Made by a program: the position numbers and the translations under genes. The notes beneath the pieces were generated by a model. It ran no database searches. It was not told the DNA's origin and saw nothing but the letters and a program-made list of their open reading frames with translations. Source: Craterostigma plantagineum (Eukaryota; Streptophyta; Magnoliopsida; Lamiales; Linderniaceae). Taken from it: a stretch of DNA of 64,000 bases. Positions 45,077 to 56,389 of this stretch are shown here, piece by piece. The stretch covers positions 310,001 to 374,000 of the forward strand of contig JAPQWV010000408.1 in assembly GCA_027422505.1 (NCBI GenBank), read 5' to 3'. Position 1 is the first letter of the stretch. Each line of letters starts with the position of its first letter.

Positions 45077-47111
45077 CTACGCATCCATGTCGTGAAGCAA
45101 CTGCGCCGTTCGAATCAAAGCCTGTCCTTGATCATCGATGGGGCCATCATCCACAAGCGATGAGTACGACAAATTCTGGCCATGATCTTCGTAGAATCTT
45201 GATCTAGCAGGGTTGTAAAAGAGTGAGCTTTGCGTCGATGAAGAGAATGGTCGAAATAAGCCCTCATTACCGCCGCCACTTATCGTAATAACATCACGAT
45301 GATTCAACCCTAAAGTCAAGGACACCCCACCATTATTCATGCCCCCACTGTACTCTGAGAATTCATCGAGCTGCTGCTGCTGCTGCATATCTTCGTCGTA
45401 TGAGCTTTGATGATTGGGTAATTCATCGACGACCGCTCGAAAAAATCGATCGTGGGCTGGCTCGCGATCATCATCGTAGTCGTTTCTTGAAAATCTGTAA
45501 CTTTGATCATGACGATGGTCAAGATTAGGGCTGTGATTTGCTGCTCCTTCTTCTTCTTCTTCTTTCAGTTCGTCTAAGTACATTTGTTCAACCATTGGCT
45601 TCCATAGCCTGACTCTAGCGTTGATGTACCAGTTGGATACCTGCGAAAATAATAGCTTAAAAATATTCCTTTTTTTTTTTATTTTATTCAAGCTACCTTT
45701 GAACCCAATGTAATTACATATGCCTTTGCGAAACGAAATTTGTAATAGTATAAAAAGGCTAACTTGGCTCCTTGTGAGGCCAGTTTTGAGGGCCAACATT
45801 TGCTTATCAGCATCACTTGGATACCTGCAGCAGCAAACACATGATGATAGAATATCTTAACACTGAAACTTCGAAAGTTCATATAAAGCATTTAAAACAA
45901 GGGTTTGGCAGTTCGAATACTAACGGGTGCAAGAAATGCTGGAAAAGCCAAGCTCGGAGGACTGAAACTGGTTTCTCAGGTAAACCTCTTCGTCTTCTCC
46001 AAGGATGAAAAGTAGTCTCCATCATATAATTACCAAGTCTCCATCCTGACGATGTTCCTGGCGCTGCAATAACAATACCCTTATCTCCCATTGCAGCCTT
46101 CGTTGCCTTAATTTGTCTCACAATTCCATCTCTCAAGCAACGAAAGTGCCTCGACATGGCCTTCGAAGCCAAAGATGTGTACGCCGCCGATGATCCATTA
46201 CCTGCTACTGCTTCGAATGATGTTACCATAGCTTTCATGTGGTTTCTGTACTGCTTGTACCTTCTATCCACCTGAAATAAAACGGACTAATTAATTAAAG
46301 ATGTTGTTTTTGCATAAAAGACAACCACATATGTAGAATACTAGAAGAAGATTATTATTATTATTATTACCTCATCTAGCATTTGAAGCAACTTGGTTTT
46401 CCTTCTCTGCAGTTCCATGGGGTCGAGCGAGTAAAGTTCTTGACTCTTATTAGCAGATTCCAAAGCTTCCGAGTATTCACTGTTTTCCCTACCCTTTACT
46501 TTCTCATCTCCAATAAGGCTACACAACTCATTCAGAAACTCCTTAGCTGGGCCCAAATACTTTGAGTTTCTGATAATCCGAAGCTGCTCAGGCGATGGCT
46601 GCTGATGAAGATTTCGAACATCACTTGCAGACACGGAATAACTGGACGAGGATGGCCCAAATAACCTCATCGAATTATTGAGATCATTACGTCGTCGTCT
46701 CAGTTCGAAGGATTGGAGCACTATGCTTGAGGGGTTGGATGAACTGAGAGAAAGTGAAAGGCCTTGCCCTGGCCTTTCGTTTGCTTCACAAGGGAACACA
46801 TACCTCTGCGGTGGATCATCAGCCAAGGGAGCACTACTGTTGTTGTTATTAGAAACTATAATATTTAAATCATCGCTGTTAATACCCTTATTCGAGTGAA
46901 ACCCTATCATCGTCATCGTCTCCATGCTTCTTGGATTGAAGCTGTAGATCTCTGAAGACGATGATGGTGTCGGCAGAAAACCCTGGAAAAAAGAGGCATG
47001 AAGTGTACTGTTTTGATTTTCATTCGAAGAGAGGTCTGAGAAGCAATAAGCACCACTAGTTGGATAGTCTCGTTTAATCGGTTTCTCCTCCTCATCACTT
47101 GGATTAGCCAT
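45077..47111 (-). CDS. BEL1-like homeodomain (TALE) transcription factor
   Basis: Four exons on the minus strand (47111-46371, 46271-45925, 45824-45764, 45640-45077) give 570 residues. Domains in order: N-terminal ZIBEL-type GLSLSLSSS; the SKY domain ([20 protein letters not shown]); the BEL domain ([20 protein letters not shown] to IKATKAAMG); the homeodomain with [20 protein letters not shown], the three-residue-extension PYPSDADK, and [16 protein letters not shown]; then a C-terminal [14 protein letters not shown] motif. BEL1-like proteins pair with KNOX homeodomains to control meristem and organ development. Two departures from the usual homeodomain: WRRRRGLPE where WRPQRGLPE is standard, and WYINAR where WFINAR is commonest. 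An acidic and a short Gln run lie in the C-terminal region. Confidence 0.93.
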
Positions 47112-47207
47112 AATATATTATTTTCTGAAAGAAGATTATCGTTTATTCAACACACACTTATCAAGATATATACTAGGTAGAGTACAAAGGTAGCAGTGTG
47201 TATATAT

Positions 47208-47214
<7 letters not shown>

Positions 47215-47259
<45 letters not shown>
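47215..47259. repeat. (GA)n microsatellite upstream of the BEL1-like gene
   Basis: About 22 GA units lie 105 bp upstream of the start codon; on the coding strand this is a CT tract. Such tracts are common in plant leaders and can bind GAGA-type (BBR/BPC) factors, which are known regulators of homeobox genes; relevance here is an inference. Confidence 0.9.
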
Positions 47260-47261
<2 letters not shown>

Positions 47262-47326
47262 AAGAAGCAACTACGACCATTGCTTTATTTACTCTTTTAT
47301 CTCATGGAGTTTACTCTAGCTAATCT

Positions 47327-47384
47327 CATTTTCGTTCGTTGAAATATGGATTGGAATACAAAGAATGGATTATGTGATCTAAAC
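47327..47384. mobile_element. Foldback element relic, copy 4
   Basis: About 58 bp match one arm end of the family at 10640-11019 (ATTTTCGTTCGTTG...GGAATACAAAGAATGGAT...GTGATCT). Only one arm end remains, with no partner nearby, so it is a truncated remnant. Confidence 0.65.
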
Positions 47385-49851
47385 CGAGCTAATCTTAATA
47401 ATCCAATATATATTAAATATACAAAATTAATCATGTAATGCCCCCATGAAAGAATGTCAAACCTAGTTCATAGATTTGAATCCGTAGATTTAATTAAATT
47501 ATCTAAACCTGCTAAAGTTTTGATATGTGTTGAACTTCAATACAAATACACAATATTTCATCGTCGTTTGTTTTGTTCCGTATATACTTTTTAGTCCACC
47601 TTGTTGTAAGAAATCAAGGTTTGGGTCTTTTTTTTTTTGTTCATGTCGTCGTGTATTTGATAGATACTTACAAGTCCATGGAATACAGAACATTATATAT
47701 TACGTACGAAAGCTGCAATAAAATCTGTCTTCCTACGGCAAGAAAAGGTCAATCAACGATGATAAATTTTTTTGCATGCACACAAAATAGGTTTCCTTTC
47801 ATGGATTTATCGTCCTTGTCATATATCAATCGATCTCTCCCCAATCAATAACGTTCTTACACAAATAAAGAAACATTAATTGGACCCATATATAAGACTT
47901 CCAAGAATATTTTTCATATTGTATATAAACCATACGGTTCAAGCAGTAATTTTATAATCATTAAAGGTAGACTTTTCATTAGTAAGTTTTCTATTATTGT
48001 AGTAGTCGGAAGATCAAGATCATGGGATAAATATTGCTTCTAGATGTGTAATGAGACGAGATATGGCTGTCCTTCCTTTCAACTAATTGAATTAAAAAAA
48101 TATATATTTTAAATGGGACCAACAAACGAAAGACTTTTTTTAAATCTTTTTTCCTGCGGTTTGCATATGTCCAAAAAGTTTTGTATCACATTCATCAACT
48201 GATGAAACCAATTAGTCCGACCATTTTGACAATATCTACTAAACTAGGATGATATATTTCTACGAAGATTGGAAGAAAAAGAAAAAAAGAAGGAAGAAAA
48301 GCGCCAACATAATTAATTAATGCAATTATTTAAATAATATTATATATAGACAAAACCAGAGCTCGAGAAGCGTATAATATAATATATTCATGTTATAGGA
48401 AGACTTTTGATATCCAGCGTACGTACTTGATTCGTTAATTGGATATAATGATAATGTTAATGTAGATGTATCATATGATTGGATAAGTATATTATAGCAT
48501 TACTTACTACAATGAACTAAATATAAAATAACAGTCAAGCACCACATAATGTAAATTACAATATGTTTGCATAAATTTTGAATGCCCATAAAAGATAATT
48601 GCGCAATTGAGCAGCCCATAAGCCCACAAATTTGAGAACAGAACAGCAGCTTGTTAATATTTGGTTGGAGATTGTAGATGTTACTATTTTATTCACCTCA
48701 AAATTCCATTTTTTCTGCATTTAGCTTTGAGGCAACACATTAACTACTTACAAAGAGAACAAACGACAACCCACATGACATGTTGACCCATCTTGTCTCT
48801 CCCAATCAATATTTATTTTTTTATTGATTTTAATTATGGGGCTTTTACATGCGAATTAGGATCTCGTTGGTCTAAAAGATGTGTTTACTGTGTGAGTTAC
48901 GGAGGGAGTCCAAGGAATTAATGTATAAGGTTATGTTTTTAGAGTGTATGGAGAGAAATTACGAACAAGTCACATCAATTCATATCAAGAATTCGATTAC
49001 AAGTTAAATAAGATTGTATTAGGACAGCCCCGTAAAATAAAACTCCAAAGTAAGAGTCAATAGAGGAGACCCAAAAATCCACGTCGAAAGAGATGATGTT
49101 TCTTGAGGTTTCTTTATGTAATGAGATGAGACAGTTTCCATCACACCTACAACACCACCTAAATACACGTTGTTTTAATATCCACACGTTTAAATATAAT
49201 CAGCAAGGCACCGAATCTTTTGTATATTATTTTTTGCAAACAAAGTGGATGATTGCATTGGCGCACTAAGTTTCTCTAAAAACGAATTTGAAGGAAAAAA
49301 ATGAAACGAGATGATGTGGATTATATTGGTACACATATATATGGCCGATGACAATTGACAAGTTGGCTTGCGATTGTGAAACATCTCAATGCCCAACTTG
49401 ATTATGTTTTGAATTATTGCATGGCGTATTCTTCGAGCGACCCAACAAATTTTGTATGACTTCTTGTCTTGATAAAATACATGATAAAATATATATATAT
49501 ATATATATTTGCTAACAAATTGATATCGCCATCAAGTGAATAAGTTACCTTCTCAATTTTATGTTTCGTTCTCTTCGTTACTGCTATTACATGTATGAAG
49601 AATAAGTTAGTCAAAGTATACGTAACAAATTTCCCTGAATTAGGAGTATGTGACTGGTGTCAACGAATTGTGGCATCATTAGTACTTAGTAGTCGAGAAA
49701 ACCACATTTGGTACATTTGTTTGAACACGAAAAAGAAAATAATTTAGAGTGGACGGACATGCGAGTTAATGTAATTAGGTCCGTTTCACATTGTCGGAAA
49801 CTGGGCCACAATTACAGAGACAGATCCAAGAATTGTGTTGGCCACTCATGC

Positions 49852-49897
<46 letters not shown>

Positions 49898-50276
49898 CAA
49901 CGACGTATAATTAGTGGAAAATGACAGTCCCACCACACAACAAAGGGCCCGGCCCACAGGTAGCTGCTTTTCTTACTTTTTACCCTTTTGGTCCCTATTC
50001 ATCATATTCATAGCTCATCCTTCACAATCATTATTTGCTCTTTTCATTTTGTTCTTTCTCATTCGTCTTATACGATTAATTTTCAGCACTCATATATGTG
50101 TCGATATAGATTATTTTTGGTATAGTAAAGTGTTAGCCTATATTAGCCATACCGAACTTTCAACGACCCTAAGGCAAGACGAGTTTTTGAAGTTTAAGTT
50201 GGAAATCTATATAATGCATTGGAAAAGGAACCACCCCCTAGTGTATGCGGTTTACCTAGTTTTACATGCATGTCTT
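47385..50276. other. Intergenic AT-rich DNA
   Basis: I see no gene. Simple repeats include a TA tract near 49488-49508 and a CT tract near 49854-49892. Short open frames here are unsupported. Confidence 0.5.
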
Positions 50277-50642
50277 CGGTTGAGATCCTCTATTCCACTT
50301 TCTGTATTCCACTTCGTATTCCTAACGAACGAAAATCGTTACACCTCCTCCTGACAAGTGTTAAAACACATGTAAACATCATTACACCTATGAATTTCAT
50401 TACAACAAGTGTTTAAACAAACCTCATTATTACGTATTTTTCTAATATGGTAGAAAAATCGTATTATATATTAAAATAGGAAAATACGTAATAATGAGGT
50501 TTTTTTGTTTAAACACTTGTTGTAATGAAATTCATAGGTGTAATGATGTTTACGCGTGTTTTAACACTTGTCGGAGGGGTGTGTAACGATTTTCGTTCGT
50601 AGGAATACGAAGTGGAAGAAAGTAGAATAGAGGATCTCTAAC
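50277..50642. mobile_element. Foldback MULE-like element, copy 3, 366 bp
   Basis: This is a complete copy of the family at 10640-11019, from CGGTTGAGATCCTCTATTCC to its inverted counterpart. The flanks carry a 14-bp direct repeat, AGTTTTACATGCAT (50258-50271 and 50643-50656); five extra bases (GTCTT) separate the left copy from the element. The expected duplication is 9 bp, so the edge or the insertion history is not fully clear. Confidence 0.85.
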
Positions 50643-50959
50643 AGTTTTACATGCATTGTACTTATCTATCTTTAACTCCCGTTTACTATCCACGACATTT
50701 TTATTTAAAGAACATTTAATTCTTACACCAAATTCACATTAAATATCCCTCAATAAATTACGACTGCGCCACGTCCACCTTCTCACACGACGTTCGGCAA
50801 TCAAATTCCACCATGTGCACGTATGAACTCACATCTAATCACACGCTCGCATTTTTTGTACTAGTGAATAGTGATCATCTTTAAATATACATATACGAAA
50901 TATAGAATTTTATATGAATAGGCGCACGTCCTAAATTATATATTACTAGTATATAATCA

Positions 50960-51180
50960 CATTCTATACATTTGTAATATTTAAATATAAATATATTATT
51001 TTATGTTTTAATTTATTATAAAATTAAATCATAAATTTAATTTTATTACTTTTATTATGTATACGACAATTGTTTTGAGGACAATTGTAATAATATCATT
51101 GGTAAATTTGAAATTATCATCGACACACCAAATTAATTAAATTAATTAGATGGTAGTTATTCTAGGCCTCTCTCACTTAA
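50960..51180. repeat. AT-rich dispersed segment, related to 30210-30415
   Basis: This is the second member of the pair described at 30210-30415, in the same orientation. It ends about 140 bp before the RING-H2 TATA box. Confidence 0.5.
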
Positions 51181-51320
51181 TAAAAAGAAACATATTTGCT
51201 TAAAGTTATTGATCACGAATCACGCTTAAAGTTACTATAAACTTCGACTCAAATATTCCCCAAGCGTAAAAAATAATACACATCCATGCCCTCTTTCGTA
51301 ATTTAACATACAGCCACCCC

Positions 51321-51327
51321 TATATAA
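51321..51327 (+). promoter_or_regulatory. TATA box of the RING-H2 gene
   Basis: TATATAA in the context CCCCTATATAACC lies 93 bp before the ATG at 51414, a normal distance for a plant gene with a leader of about 60 nt. Confidence 0.65.
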
Positions 51328-51413
51328 CCACCCAACCCTTCGTCTTCTCCACCCTTTCTCTGCGAAAACTCACTCAAAGAAGAACACTAACGTACTAAAT
51401 CCATCCATCGACA

Positions 51414-51932
51414 ATGGGATTTCCATTGGGCTTAACCGATTTATTCCTCCCAAAGCTCCTCGTACATACGCTGATTCTCCTCGGCGTAATCCGCCGGCTA
51501 ATCTTAGCCCTCCTCTCACTGACCGGCCTGGGCTTCCTCCTCGACCCAGAACCGCCGTATCAGGCGGCGGAGCCACCGCAACGGCCGACGCCTAACGCCT
51601 CGGTGTCGGCGTCCCTCATCAGGGAACTCCTCCCCGTCGTCAGGTACGGCGACGTCGCGTCGGAGAAGTGCCGGCGGCCCGACGAGAGCTGCGCCGTGTG
51701 TCTGTACGAGTTTGAGATTGACGACGAAATCCGACGGCTGACGAATTGCCAGCACTTGTTCCATCGGATCTGTGTGGACCGTTGGATGGACCACGATCAG
51801 AAGACGTGTCCTCTTTGTAGGACTCTCTTCGTCCCCGAAGATTTGCAGGAGAGCTTCAATGAGAAGCTTTGGGCCGCTTCTGGGATTTCAGATTTTGTTG
51901 GGGAGGTTTCTGCAATTAGCGCCGCGTTGTAG
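51414..51932 (+). CDS. RING-H2 E3 ubiquitin ligase, BRH1-like
   Basis: A single exon encodes 172 residues. The hydrophobic N-terminus (LTDLFLPKLLVHTLILLG) suggests membrane association. The RING-H2 is complete: C93, C96, C112, H114, H117, C120, C132 and C135, spaced C-X2-C-X15-C-X-H-X2-H-X2-C-X11-C-X2-C, with the tryptophan in DRWMDHDQKTCPLC that contacts E2 enzymes. Overall wording (MGF..GLTDLFLPKLLV, LWAASGI near the end) matches BRH1/RHA-type small ligases; Arabidopsis BRH1 responds to brassinosteroid and chitin. The gene has a much higher GC content than its surroundings, as many intronless RING genes do. Substrate unknown. Confidence 0.92.
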   Translation: MGFPLGLTDLFLPKLLVHTLILLGVIRRLILALLSLTGLGFLLDPEPPYQAAEPPQRPTPNASVSASLIRELLPVVRYGDVASEKCRRPDESCAVCLYEFEIDDEIRRLTNCQHLFHRICVDRWMDHDQKTCPLCRTLFVPEDLQESFNEKLWAASGISDFVGEVSAISAAL

Positions 51933-52801
51933 TTGTAGGAATGATTTCGCAATTTTGCGTTCCAGTTCTAATGTTTCTACGGGCTTTTTTTTCTTTTCTT
52001 GACTGTAAAGTGTAAGTAAAAATATTTTACGAGGTCATTTTCTTTTTTATTTTTAATTATGAACTCCCACATCACTTGTTTTGCCTTATTTGAAGTAATA
52101 CGAACTTAATCAATTATGGCGTAACTTTTTTTTCCTTTTTGGTGATATTCTTCGTGGCATCTTTTTGTACAGTATCAAGAATTTAGCAAAAAACAGAGGA
52201 AACAAGCCATGAGAGTTTGGTTGGTCAGGCATTTCAACTCTGAACTGAACACCAATCTAATTGAAACACCATTTAATTTTTTGTCATATGAATATCTATA
52301 TTTCATCCAAAAAAGAAAGTTAAAAATTGTTAAAGTTATGTATGTAGGCCTTGGGCTTTCAGAATTTGCATTATTAAACAATCATACACACGACTTCTAG
52401 TATTTTAAATTGCAGCCCCCGCTACTAGTTTTTATGAGATATAATATAATTGTGGATTGTAGCTATAAGTAAATCATTTAATTTGTGTCCATTATAAGCA
52501 AAGAATTGTATGTTTAACTAGATCTTTAAAAATAATGAAAAATATCTTCTCAACTCCTACCAAACGCTACAGCTGTGGTCTGCCAACTCTGTGCTAGCAT
52601 ATCTCTTCAGCTCAATCGTGAGTTTTTTATTTTCAGGTACTGATTCTTTACGGTTCCGTGTTTTGGGGCTTCAGCTGTTCGTTGCTCGGTGAAGGTATTT
52701 TGCTTTCAGAACTGAAATAAAGTCTCGATTTTGCTACTTTACTCCGAGCTTCGCAGTGTTGTTATCTGCTGAAAATTAGGGCTTTTTTACTATTTGAAAA
52801 G
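51933..52801. other. Intergenic, RING-H2 to BTB gene
   Basis: This holds the 3' flank of the RING-H2 gene and the promoter and leader of the BTB gene (about 52570-52801). No transposon or RNA gene is seen. Confidence 0.5.
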
Positions 52802-54211
52802 ATGCCGCCGCCGCCGCCGATTGGGGAATCGAACCCTCTCCATAACGATTCTAAATCGAACATGGTGACCATCGATGTGGGCGGTCAGCTATTTCAAACC
52901 ACAAAGCAGACCCTTTCTCTAGCTGGTTCGAATTCCTTACTGTCCACGATTTCCAATTCCGACGATGCAGCTGTGTTTATCGATAGAGACCCTGAACTGT
53001 TTTCAATCATGCTTTCCCTTCTCAGAACTGGGAATCTACCCTCCAAAGCCAAAGCCTATGATATCCAAGACCTAATTTTCGAATCCCAATTCTACGGTAT
53101 CGAAAATCTCCTCTTAATTTCCCTGTCCGACCCGTCTCAGTTCGATGCATTCGACCTCGAAAAATCGATGGTTTTGCCCCTAAATGGCCGTGACACGCCC
53201 TCAGCCATATCGACGACCCAATATGGTTCGCTCCATGTTGCCCATGGCAGTAAAATAACCTCCTTCGATTGGTCATTACATAGGAAAACCACCGTCCTAA
53301 CCCAATTCACAGCCATCGATTCTCTGCAAGCCCTTTCCCCGACCCTCGCAGCTGCTGGGGCGACAGATTTCTCGGGCTTACAGATCATAGATCTCGAAGA
53401 AAATGGCGAAGTCAAACAGACCTTACACTGGGAAAACATCACTAAATCAAGCTCCACGGTTCTCGCCATTGGAAAATCGCCCCAATGCTTGTTCGCAAGC
53501 TTCGAGTCAAGCAGGAGGAATTCGAACTGCATCATGATGTACGATCTCAGTGGTAGTACAATACGCCCCCTTTCGAAGATCGCCCATTACGAAATCTTCG
53601 GCTCTGATTTAGATTCTGGGCTGCCCGCCACTAAGCTTCAATGGGTCGAAGCTCATAACTTGTTAGCTGCCTCGGGCTCTCACAGCAGCCCCTCGGGAGT
53701 ATCAGGGAACATTCGGTTTTACGACGTTAGGTCGTCAGGCAATGCTGTGTGGGAGTTTAAGGAGAAAGCTGACTGCTTTGCTGATGTAACGGTTTCAGAT
53801 ACGCTCTCTGCTATGTTTAAAGTCGGCGTTCAGAGCGCCCAGGTGTATTTCGCCGACCTGAGAAGGATGAACAGCGGCGAGGGTAGGCCTTGGATTTGCC
53901 TCGAGGACGAAAGGAGAGCGATGAGTAGTGGGAAAAGGGAGGGCTATGGCTGTAAAATGGAGGCGCACGGCGACCATCTGTTTTGTAGTAAAGGGTCGAA
54001 TATTGAGCTGTGGTCCGAGGTTTTGGTTGGTGATAAGGGAGATGGGTCGGTTGAGGATAGGGTTTTTCGAAAGAACTTGATGGGTCGGGTCAAGGATGCG
54101 GGTAGAAATCGGGTTGGTAGTTTGTGTTTTGGTGGGACTAAGATGTTTGTGACTAGGAAAGATCAGCAGTTTGTTGAAGTTTGGGGTTCGAGCTATTTGA
54201 GTTTTGTGTAG
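52802..54211 (+). CDS. BTB/POZ (KCTD/T1-type) protein with beta-propeller-like region
   Basis: Intronless, 469 residues. The ATG at 52802 is followed by a short proline run. The BTB fold of the potassium-channel T1 type spans about residues 20-115: MVTIDVGGQLFQTTKQTL, FIDRDPELFSIMLSLLRTG and LIFESQFYGIENLL. The remainder has repeated WD40/YVTN-like strands (for example GNIRFYDVRSSG, NIELWSEV and FVEVWGSSY). Layout and length match the plant group containing At3g09030 and At5g41330, thought to act as CUL3 substrate adaptors, although direct evidence for this clade is limited. No signal peptide or membrane segment is seen. Confidence 0.9.
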   Translation: MPPPPPIGESNPLHNDSKSNMVTIDVGGQLFQTTKQTLSLAGSNSLLSTISNSDDAAVFIDRDPELFSIMLSLLRTGNLPSKAKAYDIQDLIFESQFYGIENLLLISLSDPSQFDAFDLEKSMVLPLNGRDTPSAISTTQYGSLHVAHGSKITSFDWSLHRKTTVLTQFTAIDSLQALSPTLAAAGATDFSGLQIIDLEENGEVKQTLHWENITKSSSTVLAIGKSPQCLFASFESSRRNSNCIMMYDLSGSTIRPLSKIAHYEIFGSDLDSGLPATKLQWVEAHNLLAASGSHSSPSGVSGNIRFYDVRSSGNAVWEFKEKADCFADVTVSDTLSAMFKVGVQSAQVYFADLRRMNSGEGRPWICLEDERRAMSSGKREGYGCKMEAHGDHLFCSKGSNIELWSEVLVGDKGDGSVEDRVFRKNLMGRVKDAGRNRVGSLCFGGTKMFVTRKDQQFVEVWGSSYLSFV

Positions 54212-55289
54212 GTTTGTTCGTCGAGTATATTTATTTCATTTGAAAAAAGTGTTAAGATTTTAGAATCGTTATTACCTATGTCTATGTATGCGTTATTGGT
54301 ACGTTTGGTTTGGTAAGATCATTAAATACTACTGCTAATAAGCTGCTACTACCCAACTCTTATTGAATGCTTACCTTCCTTTGGTTTTTATATTTCCAGT
54401 TTCCACGTTAATATTTGAAAATATCATAGCTCGTTTTTCACATTTTTCGTGTTGCTTCTAATTTATTCTTTTATAACAGATATCATTTCCGTTCGTGTCT
54501 TTCTAGATGGGCCGAACCATCTAAGAACGCCAATATGGGCCGATAGGCCTAACTAATACGTTGACTTTGCTACAAGCCAACGACTCGCAAGTTGCAACAA
54601 TAGTCTAGTTATTTCTCAATTTTGGCCACGGTCAACGCATTTCCAAATGAAAGAATGGATAATTATTTGCTTTATCCAATTGCTTGCCATGATTGTATGT
54701 AATCTTGAGACATAAATTGCAAGCATGATAGACAATTTAGATCATATATTACGATCTAGTAGGATTAGGATGTTACACGGTATTATGTCAATTGTCGTAA
54801 TCTTATCACGAAAATATCTTTGTTAATTGTCAATATAGACAGTGTCAAAATATCGAAATTCATGCATGAAGTAAAATCCAAAATACAGTCATAGTATAAA
54901 AAAATGCATATAGTTTGATTTGGAAAAGGTTAGTTAGACTAACGATGATGCCTTAAAAGTCTTGAAAGAAGGAAAAATCATTATTGCGTAAGGGATTCCG
55001 TTCTCCAGAATTGCTACTGACACACCGAACGGACATTTTTGCCCGTGATGGCGAAGTATAGGTTGAAAAGAGACCGTTAACATGAGGAGGGTAAAAACGT
55101 AATCTAAGTGCATCACGCGTGTCATTAGCTGTCTCTAGGCTGTCGATAGCAAGAAAGTTGGCAAATGGCATTAATTATATTATATTACTTCTTGCATTCA
55201 CTGAATATGAACGAAATGATTTAATAATAGCAGACAGTACATACTTTTTATCTTTCTCTCTCTAAAAGATTTTGGACTCCCTCTCTCTC
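54212..55289. other. Intergenic, BTB gene to MAPKKK leader
   Basis: AT-rich DNA with no gene. CT-rich tracts at 55253-55298 mark the start of the MAPKKK leader region. Confidence 0.5.
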
Positions 55290-55406
55290 TCCTCTGCTCA
55301 GCTCAACCGTACTCTACTCTGCTTCGGTTAGTAGCTGACTGAGTATCGTGAACTGAAACGAAAAGCAAGGAGGAGAACTCTCGGTCCCGGCTGTCCTTTT
55401 CCACCG
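55290..55406 (+). promoter_or_regulatory. Probable non-coding first exon of the MAPKKK gene
   Basis: A CT-rich leader ends at a strong donor, CCACCG|GTGAGT, at 55406-55407. The first ATG-bearing exon lies about 1 kb downstream with acceptor-like CGGCAG before 56362. A long leader intron is common in YODA-type genes. Inferred from splice signals only. Confidence 0.5.
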
Positions 55407-56389
55407 GTGAGTGCAGCTACTAATAGTTAGGGTTTGGCGGTGATGTAATTAGTTTCTGATTGTGTATCATGTAGTGATTTTTCTGGTCCAATAAGAACCC
55501 TTAATGTCCATCAAATTGCATAATCAGTGCGTTGATGTGCAGTGTACTTCTTTTCCAACAAATATATCTTTTTTTGTAGATTATCTTTTCATTCTTGTGA
55601 CATCTGTTCTATTGATGTTGGCAGAAGTCGGGGACTATCTATGTGGTTGAAGCTTCGATTTTGAGATGAAACTTGGTTGTGTTTTTTTTTTTGGTTTGGG
55701 CATTTTTAGCTTTATTTTGGTGCTGTACTGAAGCTTTCAGTTCCGTCTCTAAACCTGATTCAGCACCGTTCATCTGGGTAGTTGCATACTTCTTTCGTTA
55801 TCTCATTTGGGTATTTACCCCCATTTCAAGCATTGCGTTCCAATGAAAATTTACCACTTTTCTGTGGAGATTCGAGCTTCCTATTAGAGAATATATGCCA
55901 ATACGTCTGCTTTTTGGCCATTTATCAACAGCTCAGACATTTCCTTTGTTAGGCATTGGCATAAACATTTTGAAGGTAGTCAAATGATGTTGTGCTCTAT
56001 CTCCCCTGTGTCTGTGAGATAAATAAGTAAATTGTGCCTTAGCTTATGATGTTCTACTAAAATTGGAGGGATTTATGGATCATTGTGCTGAGAATGTCAA
56101 TCACCAAAAGTGGTCATGTTTTTTCTTTTGATTAAAAGGTCATCGGACGAATGGTCTACCTGTTTTCCTTTTATCAAAATTTTGCAGATCAATCAGTGCT
56201 AATGCTTGTGCCTTAATTGTGTGGCAGTATGAAGCATATTGGTTTTAAGATGCCTATAACGCTCATTTATTAGGACAATACTTACCACAATTCTTGAGAT
56301 TTGATCTGAAGTGAAAATGGATGCACAACTTATTCCTTTTTCTTCTCATTGTTACCGGCAGGGCTGGAGTTGGCCTTCCGTAAGTGATT

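Noticed and set aside
53137..53535. 132-codon minus-strand frame inside the BTB gene
   Set aside because: It is an antisense shadow of an intronless gene with a clear BTB domain.
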